Translations under genes and position numbers: made by a program
NCBI RefSeq assembly: GCF_042100115.1
Contig: NC_091279.1
Coordinates: 2,480,001 to 2,544,000 of the forward strand
From: Alternaria dauci
Lineage: Eukaryota; Ascomycota; Dothideomycetes; Pleosporales; Pleosporaceae
Length of the DNA stretch: 64,000 nucleotides
Direction of reading: 5' to 3'
The notes under the pieces: model-generated
The model's input: only the letters and a program-made list of their open reading frames with translations
Database searches by the model: none
Told to the model about the DNA's origin: nothing
Shown here: positions 23,977 through 33,835 of the stretch, piece by piece
Position numbering within the stretch: the first letter of the stretch is position 1
How the letters are laid out: every line of letters starts with the position of its first letter

Positions 23977-25453
23977 ATGAAGTCCGTTGCTGCTCTCTCC
24001 GCTCTGTCCATGCTCGCTGGCGCCGAGGCAGCTGAGACGGTCCTTGGAGCCTACATTTTCCACCGCCACGGCGACCGCACGCCAAAAGCTCTTGCGCCCA
24101 CGAACCTGACTACCCTCGGCTACGAGCAGGTCTACACATCCGGCCAGTACTACCGCTCCCGCTACCTGTCCGGCGCCTCCAAGATCCATGGCATCAACGA
24201 AGACGAGGTCAGGCTCTCCCAGCTCCAGGTCCAAGCACCCGTCGACAATGTGCTGCAGAACTCGGCTATGGGCTTCCTGCAGGGCCTGTATCCGCCTGTG
24301 CAGAGCGTCTCTGTGCTAGCGAATGGGCAGAGCGTGCAGGCGCCCATGGACGGGTACCAGCTTATTCCTGTCAACACGATTGAGACGGGTGCGGGCTCCG
24401 AAGATAGCGGGTGGCTTCAGGATGCATCGAGCTGCCAGAACGCGGAGACGAGCTCCAACTCGTACTTTGATAGCGAGGAGTACAAGCAGCTTGCGGCTAG
24501 CACGAGTGACTTTTATAAGTCGCTGGTTCCGTCTATCAACGGCGTTATGGCGGATGATCAGGTGACGTATAAGAACGCTTATGTCGGTATGTCTTTCTAC
24601 CAAGCCACTCTTACCCATCTATGAGCCAGAACTGATGCAGGTGGTAATAGTCTACGACACCCTCCACGTCGCCGAAATCCATAATACTTCTATCCCCAAC
24701 AACGACACCCTAACCAACACGACCCTCCACCAACTCGCGACTCTCGCCAACGCGCATGAATGGGGCCTCGCGTACAACGCCACCGACAACATGCGCGCAG
24801 TCGCCGGCATGCAGCTCGCCGGCGAAATCCTATCGTACATGAACAACATCATCAGCAGCTCCGGCGCCAAGAAACTCGGTATCCAGTTCGGTGCCTACGC
24901 GACCTTCATGTCCTTTTTTGGTCTCACTGAGCTGAACAAAGTGTCAGAGGACTTTACGGGCGTGGTTGATTACGCGAGCTCGATGGCGTTTGAAATGTTT
25001 ACGGATAAAGATGTTGGGTCGTCGGGATTCCCTGCGAGCGAGGATTTGCGGGTGAGGTTCTTGTTTCATAATGGCACAGCGAGTAATGCGAGTGAGCCAA
25101 CCGTATACCCGCTCTTTGGGGGTAGCGATAACGCGGTCTCGTGGGCGGTGTTCCAGGATAAGTTGAAGGAATTTGCGATTAGCAGCACGGAGCAGTGGTG
25201 TGACATGTGTGGGAACACGGGGGGGTCTTGTGCTGCATTTGCGAACAACGGCGATGCGAGTGCGTCGCAGCAGAGCGGTGGAAGTGGAAGTGGAATTTCG
25301 CCTGCGGTGGGTGGTGTCATTGGCGCGTTTGTGACGTTGGCTGTTGTGCTGGGCAGCTTGGCGGCGTTGATGCTTGCGGGTGGGTTCAGGCTGGTGAGCA
25401 AGAAGGCGTTGCAGAGGGGGGTTGCGAGTGTGAGTGTTGAGCCCAAGGCTTAG
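23977..25453 (+). CDS. histidine acid phosphatase, membrane-anchored
   Basis: Two exons, 23977-24586 and 24651-25453; 470 residues. A signal peptide (about residues 1-18) is followed by the branch-2 histidine phosphatase motif HRHGDRTP at residues 29-36; the second His is the phospho-acceptor. Several N-glycosylation sequons are present (NLT, NTS, NTT, NAT). Conserved features include VVYDTLHVAEIHN across the intron, YATFMSFFGLTEL and CDMCGNTGG. Near the C-terminus a Gly/Ser linker leads into a transmembrane helix (VGGVIGAFVTLAVVLGSLAAL) and a short basic cytosolic tail, so the enzyme is probably anchored at the cell surface or vacuole. I do not see the canonical HD/HAE proton-donor motif of phytases. 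The acceptor GTAATAG at 24650 was chosen over the earlier GCAG because it restores the VVYD reading. Confidence 0.85.
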
Positions 25454-25762
25454 GCTTGGATGGGATACTGTGTGGATGGTGCGGTGTGAATGAGGTAGGG
25501 TGATGAGGTTTGGTGTGGAAGAGTGGGCATGATTTACATGATGTCAAGGAATGAAGTTATGACCATGGACTCGAAGGGTTTGAATGTAAAATCTAGATTC
25601 TCGTCACTAGATACCTGTACTACGGGTATAACATGATCCCAGCCGTCATCTAATCCCTATCCCTTTTCCCAAACGCCAACAAATGCATCCATCCATACCC
25701 GTCACATCATCATCTTCAACAAAAAGAAACCCCCATCAACATCTCTCCCCAGACCCCGCACC
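25454..25762. other. convergent 3' ends (acid phosphatase / LTV1)
   Basis: 309 bp between two convergent stop codons. It presumably holds both 3' UTRs and polyadenylation signals. No other feature is seen. Confidence 0.5.
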
Positions 25763-27292
25763 TCAAGCCCTCAACACACTAAACTTATCCTGCGGCTTCA
25801 CCCTCGGTGCCCCCAAACCCCTCCTCACTTCCTCCAACTGCTCCAACCCACTCTGCTGCTTGCCCTTCTTGACTCTCCTCCCACTCTTCCCCACACTATG
25901 ATGATTTCCCAAAAAGTCATCCATGATACTATCAAAATCACTACGTAGCGGCGGCGCCTCCGAACTCGACCACGCACTCATCCCACTCACACCCGACATC
26001 TTACTCATTCCAGAGGCCATACTCGCATCATCCGGCATATCATCGTAGTTACCAAACCCATCGTCCGCGTATTCTTCTTCGATCTTGTCGAAGCGCTGGT
26101 CGAGCAGTGTGAGACCTTCTGTTCTGTGCAGTGCGGAGCTCGACATTGAGTAGCCGGAGGTAGATGTCTTTGCGCCTTTGCGTTTCTTGTGGCGGCCGCC
26201 GGAGGTCAGTGCCGAAGCGTCTGTGATGAAAGATTGGTTGTCTGGAATATCCTTTGTAGTAGGCTTGGAGGCCTTGACGTCCTGTTTAAATTTCTTGAAT
26301 TCGTCGAGGTACGCGAGGTCTTGTGCGTCGGCGGGGGCGGGTGCTTCGTCTGGAGCGGGGAGCTGGCCGTTTGCTGGTTTCTTTTGGGCGTTGAGCTTGG
26401 GAGACGACGGATTCGCGGCTTTGACCGTGTCGTCTGATTCCCAGCCTGCGTCTTCCTCGTCGTCGAGAAACCGGTCCATGGGGTTTCTGTCGTCGCCAAG
26501 TGCGTCGTAATCTGTTGCTTCGAATTCTCGCTGGTCGACTTCGTACCCGTCTTGTGTGAGGTCGTTGAAAATGTCCTCGTCGTCTTCGACATAGGCTTCG
26601 TCTTCCAGCGCCTCGAGCACTTCGCGCAGGCGCGGGTCCATGTCTGGCTGGAACCCCTTGAGGGCATCGGGAATGTTTTGTTGGTCTTGGTATGTCGTCT
26701 TGCGGACGAATTCCGAGGGCGCCATGTCTTCGCCAAAAAAGTCGCTCACGCTGCTGATGTTGCTGCTGACGCTGAGGTCGGCCTGGCTTCTGCTGTCGCT
26801 CAGCGAGGCGTCGCGCAGCATGTCGGCCAGATGCATCTTCTGCTTTCCCTTCCTCTCGGCCTTGGCTTCGATAAAGTAGGCGTCGCCGCCGCCGGAGCCC
26901 AAGTCGCGCATGTGCTGCATGTAGTCGTATTTGCTGTCGTCGTAGTAGATGCCGTAGTTTGCCGCTTCGCCCTCGTTGTTGCGGACTTTGTCGCCATATT
27001 CGCTTTCCAGGTCGCGTCGCGACTTGATGGCGCTGCGGCCCGTCACCGACGAATATTGCGATGCACGCGAACTCCCCGCGGGCTGGTCGGCTTCGCGTTG
27101 GTTGGGCGCGCTGGTCTCAGCAAAGACCATCTGCGGGGCATCTTCATCGTGGATGCGCGGGTCATTCTGGGCGCGGTGGACAAGACGGAAGTTTGTCGCG
27201 TTCTTCTTGTCGCTGTCGCGGGGTCAGCGGGGCACTTTTTCTGATTGCGCACCCACATGTCTCTCTACTCACATGAACTGTCGGCGAGGCAT
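25763..27292 (-). CDS. ltv1: 40S ribosome-assembly factor LTV1
   Basis: Two exons, 27292-27273 and 27212-25763; 489 residues. The first exon encodes only MPRRQF plus part of a codon; it joins IDKKNATNFRLVHRAQNDPRIHDEDAP, the conserved LTV1 N-terminus. Further hallmarks are SKYDYMQHMRDLG, ALEDEAYVEDDEDIFNDL and LDQRFDKIEEEYADD, within a highly charged, mostly disordered protein. LTV1 helps mature and export the pre-40S particle and leaves after casein-kinase-1 phosphorylation, for which the many Ser/Asp stretches are suitable. It ends in a basic region (KSGRRVKKGKQQSGLEQLEEVR). The start lies 235 bp from the divergent LSG1 start, a 60S assembly factor. Confidence 0.92.
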
Positions 27293-27527
27293 GGTGGCGG
27301 GCTGTGTGACTCTCTCACGACAATTCTTCGGGCAGTGGCGAGGGTTGGTTGCAGTCGGCAGTCTGGGGAAAGGCGCTTACAAAGGGTCTTTTGGCGTCTG
27401 AAAAATAATTTAGGCGAGGGCAGCCGGTGAATGACGTGGTGGGGCAACTCCGTCGCAACTTTCTCTTTCCACTCACCCCTCTATTGGGTCACAACACATA
27501 CGACAACCACAACAGAAGACGGCAAAT
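27293..27527. promoter_or_regulatory. shared promoter of LTV1 and LSG1
   Basis: Only 235 bp separate the divergent start codons of a 40S and a 60S assembly factor, so the two promoters must overlap. It contains TGAAAAATAATTT at about 27398, which resembles the RRPE element of yeast ribosome-biogenesis genes, and TGACGTGG further right. The match to RRPE is loose and is inference. Confidence 0.6.
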
Positions 27528-29614
27528 ATGGTGCTCGCCAAATCCAAAAAGAGCGTCGGGCTGGGCAACAGCCTGATGAACGACAGGTTCGCAAAGGGAA
27601 AGGGCGACAATCTGCGCAAGGGCAACTTCAACGCGGGTATCGAGCGAACGGGGCAGAATGGCGAAAAGGTATGTCGGATATGCGCAGTGTTGAGGCATCC
27701 GAAAACACACGATACCAACACTCCCAGTACATCACAAACGAGAAAAAAGAGGCGTCGTACATGAAGATGCGATCCGTCACCGAACAGGGCGCCCTCGACG
27801 ACTTCCTTTCTACCGCAGAGCTGGCCGGCACCGACTTCACCGCTGAGAAGATGAACAACGTCAAGATCATCCACAAGGACCAGAAGAACCCATACCTCCT
27901 CTCGCCACTCGAGGAGCGCAATGCCACCAAGAGGCACAAGGAGAACAAGAACAGGCTGACTGTACCAAGGCGGCCTCGCTGGGACAAGGACACTACGCCG
28001 CAAGAGCTGGACGAGAAGGAGAGGGCTTCCCTGCTGCAGTGGCGGAGAGGCTTGGCTGAGCTACAGGAAAACAACGACCTCCTCCTGACGCCCTTTGAGC
28101 GCAATCTCGAGGTCTGGAGGCAGCTGTGGCGTGTCATTGAGCGGTCGGATCTCATTGTGCAGATTGTCGACGCCCGCAACCCACTCATGTTCCGATCAGA
28201 GGACTTGGAAGACTATGTCAAGGAGGTGGACCCCAAGAAGAACAACCTGTTGCTGGTCAACAAGGCGGACATGATGACGCTAGAGCAGCGAAAGGCCTGG
28301 GCCGACTACTTTACCGAAGCGGGCATCAACTACAAGTTCTTCTCGGCTGAACTCGCCAAAGAGATCAACGAAGCCCGTGCTGGACTCGAGGAGGATGAGT
28401 CAGACGACGATATCGACTCCGATGAGTTGCTGACAGACGATGGCATGGGCGATGACTCGGAGGACGAGGCTGATGCGCTCGCCAAGGAAGCCAAGAAGAT
28501 TAGCCTGCAAGACAAGCAAGAGGACAAGGAGCATTGGGTGGACGAAGAGACCGTCGACGTGCCCGGCGCAAGCCAATCAGAGGCCGATGGCGATGAGCGC
28601 ACACGGATACTGACAACCGAAGACCTCGAAGCCCTATTCCTCCAACACGCGCCCGATGTCGACACCGGACCCAATGGCGAGCCGCGAAAGACGTCGATTG
28701 GTCTTGTTGGCTACCCCAACGTCGGAAAATCTTCGACAATCAACGCCCTGATCGGCGCGAAGAAGGTTTCGGTGTCGGCCACACCTGGAAAGACCAAGCA
28801 TTTCCAGACCATCCATCTTAGTGACAAGGTTGTCCTCTGCGATTGCCCCGGTCTAGTGTTTCCCAACTTTGCGACCACCAAGGCCGAACTCGTATGTGCA
28901 GGTGTATTGCCAATCGACCAGCTCCGCGAGTACACGGGTCCTGCCGGTCTCGTTGCACGTCGTATCCCGCAACCGTTCCTCGAGGCGCTCTACGGAATGA
29001 AGATCCATCCCCGGCCCATTGAAGAGGGCGGAACTGGTATCTTGACGTCTGACGAGGTTCTGCGTGCCTATGCTATTGCGAGGGGGTTCTCGACACAAGG
29101 TCTTGGTCAGCCGGATGAATCGCGGGCTGCGCGGTATATCCTAAAGGACTATGTCAAAGGCAAGATTTTGTTCTGTCACCCCCCACCGACGGATCCGCCG
29201 ATCGACCCGAAGCATTTCAATCGCGAGCTGTATGACGTGAACCATTTACCTGCGAAGCGGCGTCATCACCCGTTGGCGAATCTGCCTGGTAACCATTCGC
29301 TTGCTGGGCCCGAGGCAGACGACATGTCGCTCATGGATGACGAGCTCGACGGCGGTGGTGTACCTGTCCAGGGTGAGAAGACGCAGCGTATGGATAAGAG
29401 GTTTTTTGGCCCGGGCCAGGGTATGGCCAAGGTGAATCAGCCGTTTCATTATAAGTATAGTGAGCAGGGGAAGGAGTTGAGTGGTAGGAAGGCGAAGATG
29501 ATGGCGGCGTTGGAGAAGGATGTGGACCCCAAGGAGATGCAGATGGGGGGCAAGAAGCATTTCAAGGCGAATAAGAGGAGGGCAAAGAAGGTGAGGAGTG
29601 AGTATGTGGATTAG
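27528..29614 (+). CDS. lsg1: large-subunit GTPase 1 (LSG1)
   Basis: Two exons, 27528-27668 and 27728-29614; 675 residues. It is a circularly permuted GTPase: the G4 motif NKAD (about residue 224) comes before G1 GYPNVGKSST (about 374) and G3 DCPG (about 418), the order of the YlqF/MMR_HSR1 group. The N-terminus MVLAKSKKSVGLGNSLMNDRF and the segment TPFERNLEVWRQLWRVIERSDLIVQIVDARNPL are LSG1 hallmarks. An acidic insert (about residues 255-320) separates the halves, as in other eukaryotic LSG1 proteins. The C-terminus is basic (KKHFKANKRRAKKVRSEYVD). The protein releases the export adaptor NMD3 from cytoplasmic 60S subunits. It is divergently paired with LTV1. Confidence 0.95.
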
Positions 29615-30566
29615 TGTGAGGGGGAGAGAGGGACTCGTGGGGGAGGATGAGGAGGGGAATGGTTATGAAATGCATGATTGGCGTTTTTTTTTGGTATCGG
29701 ACTTTGGGATGATATACCGGGATTTGAATGGGTAGAATAAAAAAGTTTCATCATCAAGTCCGGTGTTTGATGCTATTGCATCCATAGAGTAAGCAAAGGG
29801 GGAAAAGGGTTGAGAATGTCGAAGCACATCGTTATGGAGACGAGCTCGACAAAGTTTACTTTGGTTATGCCTCTGGGTTTCTGGTATCGCATAGGACCTC
29901 GTTTGATCTACCATGAAAGGTGTTCGTGGCATTGGTATCAATGAGCCAGGTCTTTACCATGTGCCAAGCCATCTAAAGGGCGGTTGTTTGGTCTATTCAA
30001 GGTCTGTTAGCGAAGTAAGAATTTCCGAGGAGGCATACGACTGCTTTGAAAGACCCGCTCAGATTGGCTATACCCTCTGTTCTTGCCTTTCCTGGCCTTC
30101 TACAGCTGTTAACTACTGTTCGTTCGCCATAGAACTCCACTGTAGGTTTTGGCGCAAACGAGCAGTAGAAAGCTACCCGGAAGTGGTCTTGTGCACGAGA
30201 GATGACGGGATGTTAGCCAGTAAAGCACTGAGAACTGAGTTGTTGCTCAGCCAGACTGCACTGCGATTCTTGGCGTGAAAGAGCAGTTGGAAAGACGAGG
30301 CTGAACTGGCTAGTGTGGAGGGGTCGGGTAAGTCCACCTTGCTATGATATTGAATCCATATGTATCCCGCATTTGTGAAGGAAGTTCATGATCCAAGTCT
30401 GTGTGTTGAAAGCGATGTATGATGGGTGTGGCCGAACCAAATTCTCGAACTCCTCCAGAGGTTAGGATTGTGCCTGTAGACTCCAGGGTTACATATATTG
30501 ATGGCACCCAACACTGATCATGGGGGTGTGAGACACAAAAACATATGGTCTGTTTTTGGCAATAGC
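29615..30566. other. intergenic between LSG1 and MITE copy 1
   Basis: About 950 bp with short frames only (the longest is 121 codons, 29913-30278, plus). No domain, RNA gene or repeat is recognised. It includes the LSG1 3' UTR. Confidence 0.5.
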
Positions 30567-30574
30567 GGCGATAG
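30567..30574. repeat. 8-bp target-site duplication, left of MITE 1
   Basis: GGCGATAG; identical to 30951-30958 on the other side of the element. Confidence 0.9.
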
Positions 30575-30950
30575 CAGACTTGTCAACAATTAAGCCAAGC
30601 AAGCTGGGTACCCTAGCTTAGCTTAATTAGTAGGTACCTCTACCTTAGCTTAGCTTATTTAGCTTATTTAGCTTATTTAGCTTATTTAGCTTAATAACTA
30701 AGGGGTACCTCTTAAAATAGCTAAAATAGGGATAGTACAGGGTATCCTTACGTAGTCTTATTACTACGTAATCCTATTTATCTAAGGGGTACTACTTAGC
30801 TATTACGTAGCTATTAATTCTATTAAGCTAATTAAGCTAATTAATTAAGCTACTATAAGCTAGCTTAGCTTAATTAATCTATACCTCTACCCTAGCTTAG
30901 CTTAATTAAATAGCTAGCTTAATGCGCCAGCTTAATTGTTGACAAGTCTG
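30575..30950. mobile_element. hAT-like MITE, copy 1
   Basis: A 376-bp AT-rich non-coding element. It begins CAGACTTGTCAACAAT and ends with the exact inverse ATTGTTGACAAGTCTG, and is flanked by the perfect 8-bp duplication GGCGATAG. The 8-bp duplication and termini starting CAG are those of the hAT superfamily. The interior is made of TTAGCTTA-type motifs and includes four tandem AGCTTATTT units at 30652-30687. There is no transposase, so movement would need an autonomous relative elsewhere. Compared with copy 2 it carries several CpA-to-TpA and TpG-to-TpA differences. Confidence 0.9.
30652..30687. repeat. 4 x 9-bp tandem repeat inside MITE 1
   Basis: AGCTTATTT four times in a row. Absent from copy 2, so probably an expansion within this copy. 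Confidence 0.85.
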
Positions 30951-30958
30951 GGCGATAG
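30951..30958. repeat. 8-bp target-site duplication, right of MITE 1
   Basis: GGCGATAG, identical to 30567-30574. Confidence 0.9.
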
Positions 30959-31469
30959 GGCATACATGAATATCGTAATAGAGGTAGAGGCAGAGAAGAT
31001 GAAAAGACTTGATGTTCAGACGAAACAGACCACTCCTAAGAGTTGATGTAATGCTGAGACTCCGAACGGACCCTTTGTAGTGGCACCCAGCCCGCTGGAG
31101 GCCATCAGCCTTTCAAAATGCACTGCAATCTTTAGCGCGGACTTGGTGTCGGCTTCAGCCTTGAGGCAAAATGTTGCGACGTTGTCAAAGTTGTTACAGT
31201 CGACAGTGCCTTGAAGACTTGCGTCATTTGGAGACTGCCACACCAGTTATGTAAGATTCATGTCTTAACTAGCTTGGTGTCCCGCTATAGGCTGTGGGCA
31301 GTCGAGAAAGTTGCTGCAATCGATGGCCATTAGCCCAAATTGCCTGATCGAGACAGGGACGTGGCATTTATTCGCAGCAAGACCATCTGGTCATCTGTAC
31401 TGTCGTAAACATGGTCTGCTATAAGATAATGCATATCTAGGTAATTCTGGAGACTTGGTACCCGCATGA
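30959..31469. other. intergenic, 3' side of HET-propeller gene
   Basis: About 510 bp. A minus frame of 75 codons (31243-31016) with an AT/Cys-containing, protein-like composition is present, but it has no start context, signal peptide or partner exon that I could find. No gene is called. Confidence 0.4.
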
Positions 31470-33158
31470 TCATTTCCGTTGGCTCATTACATGCACCTCT
31501 GTAGAATTAGTTGCAGTCTCCTTCTTCTTGAACGCAATCAGATCCGGCCGTCCATTTCCGCTCCAATCCGCTACCGCGAATTCGAATAATCCATGACTCC
31601 TAGATAATGGCGTTTCCGCTCGCAGAATGAATTCTTGGAAATAGGACGATCCAGATAGCACATGCACCTCTGTGCATTTTGTAGTCGTCTCGCTCTTCTT
31701 GATGGCGACGAGATCAGGCGCACTGTCTCCATTCCAGTCTGCCACAACAAAATCCCATGTCGAATCTGTCTCGTGCAAGGGGGTCGAAGTGTTGAGGTCT
31801 AATGTTTTGAAGCGATCATTGCCGTTCAGAATATAAACTTCAGTAGTCTTGCTTGCAGTGTTGGACTTTTTAATGGCGATCAAGTCCGGTTTCTTGCTCG
31901 GGCTCCATTTTTCCATGCCAAAAGTCCATGTATCATCAGTTTCCGTGAGGTAAGTGCCGCCTTGGAACAGAATTGTTTGGTACTGATCAGATCCAGAAAA
32001 TATATAGACTTCAGTACTCTGTGTACTAGTGTAGAACTTCTTGATCATGACGAGATCTAATATACCATCACCAGTCCAGTCTGCGAGGAAGAAATCTAAT
32101 GGTCCACGCCCGGCTTGTTCAGTCATCGTCCAGTTTTCACGCAGCGGCGTAAAGTTTGGTGTCGCGATGCGGAGGACAAAGTTTTGGTAACTTTTAGCTC
32201 CATATAGAAGATTCACTTCAAGGTTTTGGAAGTTGGTACCATTTCTCTTGACAGCACATAGATCTGGTCGATCAACTTCGCTCGCGTTGTTGCCCATAAG
32301 AAGGCTGTACTGATCGTCTGTTTCATGCAGCATTGTTGAACTATGCAGGATGAATTCAAAATGGTCAGGCTGAAGCACAACAGCTTTTGGTTCCGGGATG
32401 ACTGGGCCGACAGCGACTTGAGACTTTGTTATCTTTTTCTTCAGTCGCTGAAACGCTCTTTCCCTGCCTTCACCGTAATATAGTGACATCTGTATGTCGA
32501 ATATGCCTAGTAGGGAATAGGCCAGATCTTCCTGACGCGTGGTCTTCCGCCCTTCTGCCCACTTCATCCTTTGGTCGACACTGAAATGCGATAGCGGTGC
32601 TCCCTGTAGAGCCTTCGTGGGAATACCAGTGATTTCCTCGATCCAATCAACAATATGTTTCTTGCGTTCAATAAAATTGCCTTCCCTGGTATAGAACTTG
32701 ACGCATTTTGGTGCAATGAGCTCTTGGAGTGTCCATCCCCTCGTAAACCACTTGCTTTCTTCAAATTCCCGCGAGTAATAGTGCTTGTACTCTTGCACGT
32801 CATGAAATGAATCCTCCGACACATCTCCCAGATATGCATAGCACGCCGCTGAATCCCTATACCAACGGAACATGCAGCCAATAGCTTCCTGAAGCTCCGC
32901 GCTGCTAGATTTATCGATGCAACATGTATCGATCCAGAAATACTTCAGACCATCATCCGCTGCCTCTCGTGCACAAAATTGAAGTTTTCTGTAACCTAAA
33001 TCTTTCGTTTTATATGTCCCGTTAACCAGGTCTTGGTAGGTAAGTTCATCCTCTTCGCGTCCCCAGGTGTGCGAAAGAATGGCGTAAGGTGGTATCTGCT
33101 CATCGACGCGATAGACTAGCCGGAAGCTGTCGTTGCCTAGGTGCTGCAAAAGGCGCAT
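31470..33158 (-). CDS. HET-domain protein with five-unit beta-propeller-like repeat array
   Basis: Single exon, 562 residues from the Met at 33158 (MRLLQHLGNDSFRLV), the usual start of HET-E/HET-D-type HET domains. HET domain, about residues 1-240: IPPYAILSHTWG, then GLKYFWIDTCCIDKSSSAELQEAI, WYRDSAACYAYLGDV, WFTRGWTLQELIAP and the closing RQEDLAYSLLGIFDIQMSLYYGEG. After a short linker come five units of about 57-69 residues starting near 265, 324, 393, 450 and 507. Each has a strand like FxxFILxxxTxL, usually ADWxGDxxPDLVAIKK, and a strand like TEVxVLSG; this is FG-GAP/VCBS or lectin-propeller style. HET domains trigger cell death in heterokaryon incompatibility; repeat propellers in that family act as sensors. 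Here no NACHT or NTPase lies between them. The frame is open 81 codons further upstream, but that part overlaps a dispersed repeat and is probably not translated. Confidence 0.88.
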   Translation of the reverse strand: MRLLQHLGNDSFRLVYRVDEQIPPYAILSHTWGREEDELTYQDLVNGTYKTKDLGYRKLQFCAREAADDGLKYFWIDTCCIDKSSSAELQEAIGCMFRWYRDSAACYAYLGDVSEDSFHDVQEYKHYYSREFEESKWFTRGWTLQELIAPKCVKFYTREGNFIERKKHIVDWIEEITGIPTKALQGAPLSHFSVDQRMKWAEGRKTTRQEDLAYSLLGIFDIQMSLYYGEGRERAFQRLKKKITKSQVAVGPVIPEPKAVVLQPDHFEFILHSSTMLHETDDQYSLLMGNNASEVDRPDLCAVKRNGTNFQNLEVNLLYGAKSYQNFVLRIATPNFTPLRENWTMTEQAGRGPLDFFLADWTGDGILDLVMIKKFYTSTQSTEVYIFSGSDQYQTILFQGGTYLTETDDTWTFGMEKWSPSKKPDLIAIKKSNTASKTTEVYILNGNDRFKTLDLNTSTPLHETDSTWDFVVADWNGDSAPDLVAIKKSETTTKCTEVHVLSGSSYFQEFILRAETPLSRSHGLFEFAVADWSGNGRPDLIAFKKKETATNSTEVHVMSQRK

Positions 33159-33278
33159 GGCGGGGATGGCAACCGAGGCGGTCGGCACGACGCACCACCA
33201 ATTCTCTGATGTGCGGTACGTCTCTTGATGAGAGCCTTTTGCGTATAGGAACGACGCACCACCAACATTCGGACAGGA

Positions 33279-33352
33279 GTGTGTAAAGTCGCTATTGGGC
33301 TGCTGGTGGAGGCCTACTGTATCGCGATAATCATCTGGTTGTGCTTTGGGGA
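33279..33352 (-). repeat. dispersed short repeat, copy C
   Basis: Read on the minus strand: CCCCAAAGC, ATGATTATCGCGA, ACAGTAGGCCTCC and AGCGACTTTACAC, as in the other copies. It lies about 120 bp upstream of the HET start codon, in opposite orientation to copy A. Confidence 0.6.
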
Positions 33353-33719
33353 CATTCGGATAGCATGGAACGAGCATACCAAAAGAGCTGCAGAGGCACA
33401 CAGGCGCCTATATATCAAGCAATGAGCTCGAAAGAGAGCTGGACGCCATGCTGAGGCTGAAGTCGAGTCGGGCGCTTATCCATGGGCGGTTGCGGGGATG
33501 CGGATAGGCGGTCCATTTGGCCCCCAAGCCTGCAGGCGATGTGCTGCAGCGCTGTGAAACCTCGTGCGATCCACGGCTTTGGAACTTGCCTATTTCGGAC
33601 TCTAGCCTTCGAGTAACAAGCGTCGGCAAGAATGTGAGAATGGCCTTAGCAGGATACGTCGTATCTGAAAAGGATGTATGGAAGTCATTCCGAGTTTGGA
33701 AGCAGACACGAAGGGTTGA

Positions 33720-33835
33720 ACCAGCGAAACAAACCCAAAACTATACATATAATCAACCGTTCCCCAAAGCTCAAACCTAATGATTATCGCGACACAGTAG
33801 GCCTCCCAGGAGACAGAAAAAGCGACTTTGCTCTC
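33720..33835 (+). repeat. dispersed short repeat, copy A
   Basis: About 115 bp. It shares with copy B (44271-44393, minus) the blocks ACCAGCGAA, AATCAAC, GTTCCCCAAAGCT, ACACAGTAGGCCTC and GAAAAAGCGACTTT in the same order and spacing. No terminal inverted repeat or target duplication was found, so its nature is unknown. Confidence 0.65.

Noticed and set aside
26552..27244. 230-codon plus-strand frame inside LTV1
   Set aside because: Antisense shadow of the acidic LTV1 coding sequence; Val/Ala-rich as expected from reversed Asp/Glu codons.
31016..31243. 75-codon minus frame resembling the end of a small secreted protein
   Set aside because: No convincing first exon or signal peptide upstream; the frames before it are closed.
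33159..33401. Upstream extension of the HET-propeller frame (81 codons)
   Set aside because: It overlaps dispersed-repeat copy C, and HET-E/D-type domains normally begin at MRLL; the extension is probably untranslated.
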